Positions 14,256 through 26,400 of a stretch of DNA of 64,000 nt are shown in pieces. Under the pieces are notes generated by a model, which ran no database searches, had not been told where the DNA came from, and saw nothing but the letters and a program-made list of their open reading frames with translations. Each line of letters starts with the position of its first letter. The first letter of the stretch is position 1. Origin of the DNA: Balanoglossus misakiensis. Taxonomy: Eukaryota > Hemichordata. The stretch is taken from contig CM082582.2 of assembly GCA_040954595.2 (NCBI GenBank), positions 8,246,001-8,310,000 of the forward strand, in the 5' to 3' direction. Position numbers and translations under genes: made by a program.

Positions 14256-16204
14256 ATGGCGACTTATGTGGGTCACCTTGCTCGAAGGACGGGGCAATTT
14301 TTAAAAATAAATAGTAAGTACAGTCGTTTCGTTGAAAATATCGTATGTGCAAGTGGCACAGAGTAACAGGGATCACGCTGAGACTATGAGAGATTCAGTG
14401 AATGTTCCATTCGACTGTAAGCCCTGCAGACGCCGCGGCTCTGATTACAAGGTCAGATGTATGTCAGTAGTACATGTACACTTTATTATACTGATACTTC
14501 AAAGAAATCTTGTACTTTGATTTCTAGGGTCGATTATACCATCACTGGCAGTTGCTGGCAGTCGAACATTGACAACCAAGCGTAAGTATGATTACTGCAG
14601 CCCACTGTTCCACTGCAAGTCGTTCTCATAGTTCAAACCATGAAGGTATTGACCATCACAATTGCTCAGTCCTCCCAATACCAGAATTCAGTAGTACCGG
14701 TAGCCCAATATTATAATGACAGAACAAACATGTTGCACCCAACCTCCCCAGTATTCACTATAGTAAGAAACGATCTCATCTTCCTCAAACAGCGACAGTA
14801 CGACCAAGCAACGAAGTTCAGAGGGCAACATTGGCCGAGTTTGGTCGCTACATCGCCGATAACCTGCCCAAGTACACCCAGCTGGTTCAGGTGACCCACC
14901 ACAATGAGCTGGAACTCTTGATCCACCCTGAAGGCGTGGTGCCTGTTGTGACCTTCCTGCGGGACCATCATAATTGCCAGTACAAGTCTTTGGCTGACTT
15001 GACAGCCATTGATGTACCAACCAGGGAAAACAGATTTGAGGTTAGTAACACCGAGTCCAACTGAATGATGTTCCAAATTATGGAAGCCACTTATGAAGAA
15101 TGCAAAAGGTAGATGTACATCACATGTTGTATATTGAGAATGAAAATTTTCCCCTTTTTTATGAAGTCATTCCAGTATATCTGTGTACATGTACATGACA
15201 CTTTTCTATCATCAATGTTTATTTTTTTGCATATTTGTTTTCTGTTTGCAGATCATATACAATCTACTTTCACTAAGATTTAACTCTAGAATTCGAGTGA
15301 AGACCTACACAGATGAACTGACGCCCGTAGATTCCATAGTGTCGGTGCATAAGGCAGCGGAATGGTATGAGCGAGAGGTGAGTTCTGTCCTATACAGAGT
15401 CCAGCTCTGTATTTGTGATCTGCTTGCTCAAGCTGGTCATCAGATCTTGTTTAAAATTGCAGCTCTCTCCAAGCTGTCTGAAGGAGCTTTGTCCATGTGT
15501 CTTCGAGAACTGGTGGCTTAGTGTTGTGTTTGATTTTAACATGTCTTTGAATTCAGGTCACCTTTTTTGAGTTTTTGAGTAGGTGTACAGTTGGTGTGAG
15601 TAACACTGCAGGACTCAGTCACTGTCACTAAGACTTAATCTTCAGTTTGCGGATGAAACTCTGTTTAATTTTTCTGACACTGTCAGATTGACCAATTATT
15701 TCATACATTTTGCATCCCAGTCCTCAAAAATTCCCTTTTTTTGATCTCTGCAGGTGTGGGATATGTATGGCGTATTCTTTGCAAATCATCCAGACTTGAG
15801 ACGTATTCTTACAGACTATGGTTTTGAAGGTCATCCACTGAGAAAAGATTTTCCCCTAAGTGGTTATGTCGAGGTAAGTTTATCTCTCGCTCTTACACAG
15901 TATGCTGGCAGAGTTTGAGCTCTGATGCTTGTGTATATAAAGTCCAGTAGTGCAAAACTGTTATAAGTTGAATGATTCAACATTGCGACAATCACAGTTT
16001 CTGTTGTTTTTCATCAGCAATCCACTTTTGTTTCTACAGGTGCGGTACGACGACGAAGTGAAACGCATTGTAGCAGAGCCCATAGAACTCGCTCAAGAAT
16101 TCCGTAAATTTGACCTGTCAAGTCCATGGGAAACTTTCCCCGCCCACAGGAAGGAGGACCAGATTGAAGCCGGAGAAACAGCACCTCCAGAAGAAAAGAA
16201 GTAG
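14256..16204 (+). CDS. NDUFS3: NADH dehydrogenase (ubiquinone) iron-sulfur protein 3, complex I 30 kDa subunit, complete
   Basis: Six exons: 14256-14313, 14528-14581, 14793-15040, 15252-15377, 15754-15873, 16040-16204 (TAG at 16202). The CDS is 771 nt, giving 256 residues, close to the usual length. The first 40 or so residues are Arg/Ser/Thr-rich without acidic residues ([19 protein letters not shown] and onward), as expected for a mitochondrial targeting peptide. The mature part starts around [10 protein letters not shown]. The family signature [20 protein letters not shown] is near residues 160-179, followed by [10 protein letters not shown] and [15 protein letters not shown]. The protein belongs to the peripheral arm of complex I, in the quinone-reducing module on the matrix side. 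The C-terminus is Glu/Lys-rich. Confidence 0.97.
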
Positions 16205-16853
16205 ACATTTTTGTTTGTGAATGCTTTGATAGAAACTTGTACAGGACATTATTGCTTATTTTGACAGGAAAAGTGAATTTTGAATAGTTGAACGTTTTGG
16301 ATAATGCACAACTTATCCGTACTGTAGATGCTGTGATTTTCAAAACCACTGAACCTGTGGTACGTCTTGATTGTCACTTGTAACACACTGCGTAATATTC
16401 TGCAGGGTCCCAGAATTCAGTACCTGCTTGAAGATTTTCTATAGGAGACAAACACACAAAAGGATGGCTTCATCTTAATGAATTGTTTTCAGCCAGGACT
16501 AGCTCAGATGTATCATGACTTGAATTAATATCAAAGTCAGGGAGAGAGAAAGTGTTACAGATCATGGTGTAGTACACTTGTGTGGTTCTAATAGTGACTG
16601 TTTTGATCACCGGTATGTTCTGGGAGGCTCGAAATTTGTTACATGTACACAGATTGTTATATATTATAGCTGCTTTGAATTGGTATGTTTTGTGGTCTAA
16701 ACTTCCTGAAATAAACATTGTTTCAAAAGTCTGATTGTTTTTGTCATATATATGTAGTGCTTGCTTTTTCTCCTTTAAAATAAATTTTCTGTTCTTTGGC
16801 AAACTGATAATTTCTGAATCCTTGCACAGATTATAGTGATAATTCTGAATGTA
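16205..16853 (+). other. NDUFS3 3' UTR and flank
   Basis: This AT-rich 650-bp stretch contains no other gene. AATAAA hexamers occur at 16710-16715 and 16779-16784. The 88-bp array begins about 70 bp after the second one. Confidence 0.7.
16710..16715 (+). terminator. Poly(A) signal AATAAA, NDUFS3
   Basis: The hexamer lies 506 bp after the NDUFS3 stop and is followed by a TTGTTT-rich stretch. A second hexamer at 16779-16784 is an alternative site. Confidence 0.6.
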
Positions 16854-19800
16854 GTTTTTGTCGAAAAACCACCAAATTTTGAAATTTCGCGAAGTCGAAA
16901 AATTGACATTTCTGGATGATTTTCATGAGCTATAACCCATGGTTTTTGTCGAAAAACCACCAAATTTTGAAATTTCGCGAAGTCGAAAAATTGACATTTC
17001 TGGATGATTTTCATGAGCTATAACCCATGGTTTTTGTCGAAAAACCACCAAATTTTGAAATTTCGCGAAGTCGAAAAATTGACATTTCTGGATGATTTTA
17101 ATGAGCTAACCCATGGTTTTTGTCGAAAAACCACCAAATTTTGAAATTTCGCGAAGTCGAAAAATTGACATTTCTGGATGATTTTCATGAGCTATAACCC
17201 ATGGTTTTTGTCGAAAAACCACCAAATTTTGAAATTTCGCGAAGTCGAAAAATTGACATTTCTGGATGATTTTCATGAGCTATAACCCATGGTTTTTGTC
17301 GAAAAACCACCAAATTTTGAAATTTCGCGAAGTCGAAAAATTGACATTTCTGGATGATTTTCATGAGCTATAACCCATGGTTTTTGTCGAAAAACCACCA
17401 AATTTTGAAATTTCGCGAAGTCGAAAAATTGACATTTCTGGATGATTTTCATGAGCTATAACCCATGGTTTTTGTCGAAAAACCACCAAATTTTGAAATT
17501 TCGCGAAGTCGAAAAATTGACATTTCTGGATGATTTTCATGAGCTATAACCCATGGTTTTTGTCGAAAAACCACCAAATTTTGAAATTTCGCGAAGTCGA
17601 AAAATTGACATTTCTGGATGATTTTCATGAGCTATAACCCATGGTTTTTGTCGAAAAACCACCAAATTTTGAAATTTCGCGAAGTCGAAAAATTGACATT
17701 TCTGGATGATTTTCATGAGCTATAACCCATGGTTTTTGTCGAAAAACCACCAAATTTTGAAATTTCGCGAAGTCGAAAAATTGACATTTCTGGATGATTT
17801 TCATGAGCTATAACCCATGGTTTTTGTCGAAAAACCACCAAATTTTGAAATTTCGCGAAGTCGAAAAATTGACATTTCTGGATGATTTTCATGAGCTATA
17901 ACCCATGGTTTTTGTCGAAAAACCACCAAATTTTGAAATTTCGCGAAGTCGAAAAATTGACATTTCTGGATGATTTTCATGAGCTATAACCCATGGTTTT
18001 TGTCGAAAAACCACCAAATTTTGAAATTTCGCGAAGTCGAAAAATTGACATTTCTGGATGATTTTCATGAGCTATAACCCATGGTTTTTGTCGAAAAACC
18101 ACCAAATTTTGAAATTTCGCGAAGTCGAAAAATTGACATTTCTGGATGATTTTCATGAGCTATAACCCATGGTTTTTGTCGAAAAACCACCAAATTTTGA
18201 AATTTCGCGAAGTCGAAAAATTGACATTTCTGGATGATTTTCATGAGCTATAACCCATGGTTTTTGTCGAAAAACCACCAAATTTTGAAATTTCGCGAAG
18301 TCGAAAAATTGACATTTCTGGATGATTTTCATGAGCTATAACCCATGGTTTTTGTCGAAAAACCACCAAATTTTGAAATTTCGCGAAGTCGAAAAATTGA
18401 CATTTCTGGATGATTTTCATGAGCTATAACCCATGGTTTTTGTCGAAAAACCACCAAATTTTGAAATTTCGCGAAGTCGAAAAATTGACATTTCTGGATG
18501 ATTTTCATGAGCTATAACCCATGGTTTTTGTCGAAAAACCACCAAATTTTGAAATTTCGCGAAGTCGAAAAATTGACATTTCTGGATGATTTTCATGAGC
18601 TATAACCCATGGTTTTTGTCGAAAAACCACCAAATTTTGAAATTTCGCGAAGTCGAAAAATTGACATTTCTGGATGATTTTCATGAGCTATAACCCATGG
18701 TTTTTGTCGAAAAACCACCAAATTTTGAAATTTCGCGAAGTCGAAAAATTGACATTTCTGGATGATTTTCATGAGCTATAACCCATGGTTTTTGTCGAAA
18801 AACCACCAAATTTTGAAATTTCGCGAAGTCGAAAAATTGACATTTCTGGATGATTTTCATGAGCTATAACCCATGGTTTTTGTCGAAAAACCACCAAATT
18901 TTGAAATTTCGCGAAGTCGAAAAATTGACATTTCTGGATGATTTTCATGAGCTATAACCCATGGTTTTTGTCGAAAAACCACCAAATTTTGAAATTTCGC
19001 GAAGTCGAAAAATTGACATTTCTGGATGATTTTCATGAGCTATAACCCATGGTTTTTGTCGAAAAACCACCAAATTTTGAAATTTCGCGAAGTCGAAAAA
19101 TTGACATTTCTGGATGATTTTCATGAGCTATAACCCATGGTTTTTGTCGAAAAACCACCAAATTTTGAAATTTCGCGAAGTCGAAAAATTGACATTTCTG
19201 GATGATTTTCATGAGCTATAACCCATGGTTTTTGTCGAAAAACCACCAAATTTTGAAATTTCGCGAAGTCGAAAAATTGACATTTCTGGATGATTTTCAT
19301 GAGCTATAACCCATGGTTTTTGTCGAAAAACCACCAAATTTTGAAATTTCGCGAAGTCGAAAAATTGACATTTCTGGATGATTTTCATGAGCTATAACCC
19401 ATGGTTTTTGTCGAAAAACCACCAAATTTTGAAATTTCGCGAAGTCGAAAAATTGACATTTCTGGATGATTTTCATGAGCTATAACCCATGGTTTTTGTC
19501 GAAAAACCACCAAATTTTGAAATTTCGCGAAGTCGAAAAATTGACATTTCTGGATGATTTTCATGAGCTATAACCCATGGTTTTTGTCGAAAAACCACCA
19601 AATTTTGAAATTTCGCGAAGTCGAAAAATTGACATTTCTGGATGATTTTCATGAGCTATAACCCATGGTTTTTGTCGAAAAACCACCAAATTTTGAAATT
19701 TCGCGAAGTCGAAAAATTGACATTTCTGGATGATTTTCATGAGCTATAACCCATGGTTTTTGTCGAAAAACCACCAAATTTTGAAATTTCGCGAAGTCGA

Positions 19801-20324
19801 AAAATTGACATTTCTGGATGATTTTCATGAGCTATAACCCATGGTTTTTGTCGAAAAACCACCAAATTTTGAAATTTCGCGAAGTCGAAAAATTGACATT
19901 TCTGGATGATTTTCATGAGCTATAACCCATGGTTTTTGTCGAAAAACCACCAAATTTTGAAATTTCGCGAAGTCGAAAAATTGACATTTCTGGATGATTT
20001 TCATGAGCTGTAACCCATGGTTTTTGTCGAAAAACCACCAAATTTTGAAATTTCGCGAAGTCGAAAAATTGACATTTCTGGATGATTTTCATGAGCTATA
20101 ACCCATGGTTTTTGTCGAAAAACCACCAAATTTTGAAATTTCGCGAAGTCGAAAAATTGACATTTCTGGATGATACTCCTCACGAGACTCTCTCCAAAAT
20201 TTGAATCGCGAAGTCGAAAATTGACATTTCTGGATGTTTCCTAGCTATAACCCATGGTTTTTGTCGAAAAACCACCAAATTTTGAAATTTCGCGAAGTCG
20301 AAAAATTGAACATTTCTGGATGAT
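16854..20324 (+). repeat. 88-bp satellite array, left arm (about 39 copies)
   Basis: The unit is 88 bp; for example CCATGG recurs at 16937 and 17025. It contains GTCGAAAAACCACC, TTTCGCGAAGTCG, GACATTTCTGGATG and CATGAGCTATAACCC. GTCGAAAAA occurs twice per unit, 34 bp apart. Palindromic hexamers are TCGCGA, TCATGA and CCATGG. Copies from about 17110 to 20160 are nearly identical. Exceptions are a unit near 17090-17110 (TTTTAATGAGCTAACCC) and a G near 20010. From about 20174 to the gap the units are disrupted by indels, which is typical of a contig end. The array is non-coding: 88 is not a multiple of 3 and stops recur. Confidence 0.98.
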
Positions 20325-20424
20325 NNNNNNNNNNNNNNNNNNNNNNNNNNNNNNNNNNNNNNNNNNNNNNNNNNNNNNNNNNNNNNNNNNNNNNNNNNNN
20401 NNNNNNNNNNNNNNNNNNNNNNNN
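20325..20424. other. Assembly gap, 100 N
   Basis: Exactly 100 N are present, the conventional placeholder for a gap of unknown size. Sequence on both edges is visibly degraded relative to the repeat consensus. Repeat orientation flips across the gap, so the real arrangement here is unknown. Confidence 0.99.
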
Positions 20425-23400
20425 ACAAAAAAAAACCATGGGTTATAGCTCAAAAATCATCCAGATGGTCATTTTTCGACGTCGCGAAATTTTCAAATTT
20501 CGTGAGAGACAAAAACCATGGGTTATAGCTCCATGAAAATCATCCACAAATGTCATTTTTCCGACTTCGCGAAATTTCAAAATTTTGGTGGTTTTTCGAC
20601 AAAAACCATGGGTTATAGCTCATGAAAATCATCCAGAAATGTCAATTTTTCGACTTCGCGAAATTTCAAAATTGGTGGTTTTCGACAAAAACCCATGGGT
20701 TATAGCTCATGAAAATCATCCAGAAATGTCAATTTTTCGACTTCGCGAAATTTCAAAATTTGGTGGTTTTTCGACAAAAACATGGGTTATAGCTCATGAA
20801 AATCATCCAGAAATGTCAATTTTTCGACTTCGCGAAATTTCAAAATTTGGTGGTTTTCGACAAAAACCATGGGTTATAGCTCATGAAAATCATCCCAGAA
20901 ATGTCAATTTTTCGACTTCGCGAAATTTCAAAATTTGGTGGTTTTTCGACAAAAACCATGGGTTATAGCTCATGAAAATCATCCCAGAAATGTCAATTTT
21001 TCGACTTCGCGAAATTTCAAAATTTGGTGGTTTTTCGACAAAAACCATGGGTTATAGCTCATGAAAATCAGTCCAGAAATGTCAATTTTTCGACTTCGCG
21101 AAATTTCAAAATTTGGTGGTTTTTCGACAAAAACATGGGTTATAGCTCATGAAAATCATCCAGAAATGTCAATTTTTCGACTTCGCGAAATTTCAAAATT
21201 TGGTGGTTTTTCGACAAAAACCATGGGTTATAGCTCATGAAAATCATCCAGAAATGTCAATTTTTCGACTTCGCGAAATTTCAAAATTTGGTGGTTTTTC
21301 GACAAAAACCATGGGTTATAGCTCATGAAAATCATCCAGAAATGTCAATTTTTCGACTTCGCGAAATTTCAAAATTTGGTGGTTTTTCGACAAAAACCAT
21401 GGGTTATAGCTCATGAAAATCATCCAGAAATGTCAATTTTTCGACTTCGCGAAATTTCAAAATTTGGTGGTTTTTCGACAAAAACCATGGGTTATAGCTC
21501 ATGAAAATCATCCAGAAATGTCAATTTTTCGACTTCGCGAAATTTCAAAATTTGGTGGTTTTTCGACAAAAACCATGGGTTATAGCTCATGAAAATCGTC
21601 CAGAAATGTCAATTTTTCGACTTCGCGAAATTTCAAAATTTGGTGGTTTTTCGACAAAAACCATGGGTTATAGCTCATGAAAATCAGTCCAGAAATGTCA
21701 ATTTTTCGACTTCGCGAAATTTCAAATTTGGTGGTTTTTCGACAAAAACCATGGGTTATAGCTCATGAAAATCGTCCAGAAATGTCAATTTTTCGACTTC
21801 GCGAAATTTCAAAATTTGGTGGTTTTTCGACAAAAACCATGGGTTATAGCTCATGAAAATCGTCCAGAAATGTCAATTTTTCGACTTCGCGAAATTTCAA
21901 AATTTGGTGGTTTTTCGACAAAAACCATGGGTTATAGCTCATGAAAATCATCCAGAAATGTCAATTTTTCGACTTCGCGAAATTTCAAAATTTGGTGGTT
22001 TTTCGACAAAAACATGGGTTATAGCTCATGAAAATCGTCCAGAAATGTCAATTTTTCGACTTCGCGAAATTTCAAAATTTGGTGGTTTTTCGACAAAAAC
22101 CATGGGTTATAGCTCATGAAAATCGTCCAGAAATGTCAATTTTTCGACTTCGCGAAATTTCAAAATTTGGTGGTTTTTCGACAAAAACCATGGGTTATAG
22201 CTCATGAAAATCGTCCTAGAAATGTCAATTTTTCGACTTCGCGAAATTTCAAAATTTGGTGGTTTTTCGACAAAAACCATGGGTTATAGCTCATGAAAAT
22301 CATCCAGAAATGTCAATTTTTCGACTTCGCGAAATTTCAAAATTTGGTGGTTTTTCGACAAAAACCATGGGTTATAGCTCATGAAAATCATCCAGAAATG
22401 TCAATTTTTCGACTTCGCGAAATTTCAAAATTTGGTGGTTTTTCGACAAAAACCATGGGTTATAGCTCATGAAAATCATCCAGAAATGTCAATTTTTCGA
22501 CTTCGCGAAATTTCAAAATTTGGTGGTTTTTCGACAAAAACCATGGGTTATAGCTCATGAAAATCATCCAGAAATGTCAATTTTTCGACTTCGCGAAATT
22601 TCAAAATTTGGTGGTTTTTCGACAAAAACCATGGGTTATAGCTCATGAAAATCATCCAGAAATGTCAATTTTTCGACTTCGCGAAATTTCAAAATTTGGT
22701 GGTTTTTCGACAAAAACCATGGGTTATAGCTCATGAAAATCATCCAGAAATGTCAATTTTTCGACTTCGCGAATTTCAAAATTTGGTGGTTTTTCGACAA
22801 AAACCATGGGTTATAGCTCATGAAAATCATCCAGAAATGTCAATTTTTCGACATCGCGAAATTTCAAAATTTGGTGGTTTTTCGACAAAAACCATGGGTT
22901 ATAGCTCATGAAAATCATCCAGAAATGTCAATTTTTCGACTTCGCGAAATTTCAAATTTGGTGGTTTTTCGACAAAAACCATGGTTATAGCTCATGAAAA
23001 TCATCCAGAAATGTCAATTTTTTCGACTTCGCGAAATTTCAAAATTTGGTGGTTTTTCGACAAAAACCATGGGTTATAGCTCATGAAAATCATCCAGAAA
23101 TGTCAATTTTTTCGACTTCGCGAAATTTCAAAATTTGGTGGTTTTTCGACAAAAACCATGGGTTATAGCTCACGAAAATCATCCAGAAATGTCAATTTTT
23201 TCGACTTCGCGAAATTTCAAAATTTGGTGGTTTTTCGACAAAAACCATGGGTTATAGCTCATGAAAATCATCCAGAAATGTCAATTTTTCGACTTCGCGA
23301 AATTTCAAAATTTGGTGGTTTTTCGACAAAAACCATGGGTTATAGCTCATGAAAATCATCCAGAAATGTCAATTTTTCGACTCGCGAAATTTCAAAATTT

Positions 23401-26400
23401 GGTGGTTTTTCGACAAAAACCATGGGTTATAGCTCATGAAAATCATCCAGAAATGTCAATTTTTCGACTTCGCGAAATTTCAAAATTTGGTGGTTTTTCG
23501 ACAAAAACCATGGGTTATAGCTCATGAAAATCATCCAGAAATGTCAATTTTTCGACTTCGCGAAATTTCAAAATTTGGTGGTTTTTCGACAAAAACCATG
23601 GGTTATAGCTCATGAAAATCATCCAGAAATGTCAATTTTTCGACTTCGCGAAATTTCAAAATTTGGTGGTTTTTCGACAAAAACCATGGGTTATAGCTCA
23701 TGAAAATCATCCAGAAATGTCAATTTTTCGACTTCGCGAAATTTCAAAATTTGGTGGTTTTTCGACAAAAACCATGGGTTATAGCTCATGAAAATCATCC
23801 AGAAATGTCAATTTTTCGACTTCGCGAAATTTCAAAATTTGGTGGTTTTTCGACAAAAACCATGGGTTATAGCTCATGAAAATCATCCAGAAATGTCAAT
23901 TTTTCGACTTCGCGAAATTTCAAAATTTGGTGGTTTTCGACAAAAACCATGGGTTATAGCTCATGAAAATCATCCAGAAATGTTAATTTTTCGACTTCGC
24001 GAAATTTCAAAATTTGGTGGTTTTTCGACAAAAACCATGGGTTATAGCTCATGAAAATCATCCAGAAATGTCAATTTTTCGACTTCGCGAAATTTCAAAA
24101 TTTGGTGGTTTTTCGACAAAAACCATGGGTTATAGCTCATGAAAATCATCCAGAAATGTCAATTTTTCGACTTCGCGAAATTTCAAAATTTGGTGGTTTT
24201 TCGACAAAAACCATGGGTTATAGCTCATGAAAATCATCCAGAAATGTTAATTTTTCGACTTCGCGAAATTTCAAAATTTGGTGGTTTTTCGACAAAAACC
24301 ATGGGTTATAGCTCATGAAAATCATCCAGAAATGTCAATTTTTCGACTTCGCGAAATTTCAAAATTTGGTGGTTTTTCGACAAAAACCATGGGTTATAGC
24401 TCATGAAAATCATCCAGAAATGTCAATTTTTCGACTTCGCGAAATTTCAAATTTGGTGGTTTTTCGACAAAAACCATGGGTTATAGCTCATGAAAATCAT
24501 CCAGAAATGTCAATTTTTCGACTTCGCGAAATTTCAAAATTTGGTGGTTTTTCGACAAAAACCATGGGTTATAGCTCATGAAAATCATCCAGAAATGTCA
24601 ATTTTTCGACTTCGCGAAATTTCAAAATTTGGTGGTTTTTCGACAAAAACCATGGGTTATAGCTCATGAAAATCATCCAGAAATGTCAATTTTTCGACTT
24701 CGCGAAATTTCAAAATTTGGTGGTTTTTCGACAAAAACCATGGGTTATAGCTCATGAAAATCATCCAGAAATGTCAATTTTTCGACTTCGCGAAATTTCA
24801 AAATTTGGTGGTTTTTCGACAAAAACCATGGGTTATAGCTCATGAAAATCATCCAGAAATGTCAATTTTTCGACTTCGCGAAATTTCAAAATTTGGTGGT
24901 TTTTCGACAAAAACCATGGGTTATAGCTCATGAAAATCATCCAGAAATGTCAATTTTTCGACTTCGCGAAATTTCAAAATTTGGTGGTTTTTCGACAAAA
25001 ACCATGGGTTATAGCTCATGAAAATCATCCAGAAATGTCAATTTTTCGACTTCGCGAAATTTCAAAATTTGGTGGTTTTTCGACAAAAACCATGGGTTAT
25101 AGCTCATGAAAATCATCCAGAAATGTCAATTTTTCGACATCGCCAAATTTCAAAATTTGGTGGTTTTTCGACAAAAACCATGGGTTATAGCTCATGAAAA
25201 TCATCCAGAAATGTCAATTTTTCGACTTCGCGAAATTTCAAAATTTGGTGGTTTTTCGACAAAAACCATGGGTTATAGCTCATGAAAATCATCCAGAAAT
25301 GTCAATTTTTCGACTTCGCGAAATTTCAAAATTTGGTGGTTTTTCGACAAAAACCATGGGTTATAGCTCATGAAAATCATCCAGAAATGTCAATTTTTTC
25401 GACTTCGCGAAATTTCAAAATTTGGTGGTTTTTCGACAAAAACCATGGGTTATAGCTCATGAAAATCATCCAGAAATGTCAATTTTTTCGACTTCGCGAA
25501 ATTTCAAAATTTGGTGGTTTTTCGACAAAAACCATGGGTTATAGCTCACGAAAATCATCCAGAAATGTCAATTTTTTCGACTTCGCGAAATTTCAAAATT
25601 TGGTGGTTTTTCGACAAAAACCATGGGTTATAGCTCACGAAAATCATCCAGAAATGTCAATTTTTCGACTTCGCGAAATTTCAAAATTTGGTGGTTTTTC
25701 GACAAAAACCATGGGTTATAGCTCATGAAAATCATCCAGAAATGTCAATTTTTCGACCTCGCGAAATTTCAAAATTGGTGGTTTTTCGACAAAAACCATG
25801 GGTTATAGCTCATGAAAATCATCCAGAAATGTCAATTTTTCGACTTCGCGAAATTTCAAAATTTGGTGGTTTTTCGACAAAAACCATGGGTTATAGCTCA
25901 TGAAAATCATCCAGAAATGTCAATTTTTCGACTTCGCGAAATTTCAAAATTTGGTGGTTTTTCGACAAAAACCATGGGTTATAGCTCATGAAAATCATCC
26001 AGAAATGTCAATTTTTCGACTTCGCGAAATTTCAAAATTTGGTGGTTTTTCGACAAAAACCATGGGTTATAGCTCATGAAAATCATCCAGAAATGTCAAT
26101 TTTTCGACTTCGCGAAATTTCAAAATTTGGTGGTTTTTCGACAAAAACCATGGGTTATAGCTCATGAAAATCATCCAGAAATGTCAATTTTTCGACTTCG
26201 CGAAATTTCAAAATTTGGTGGTTTTCGACAAAAACCATGGGTTATAGCTCATGAAAATCATCCAGAAATGTCAATTTTTCGACTTCGCGAAATTTCAAAA
26301 TTTGGTGGTTTTTCGACAAAAACCATGGGTTATAGCTCATGAAAATCATCCAGAAATGTCAATTTTTCGACTTCGCGAAATTTCAAAATTTGGTGGTTTT

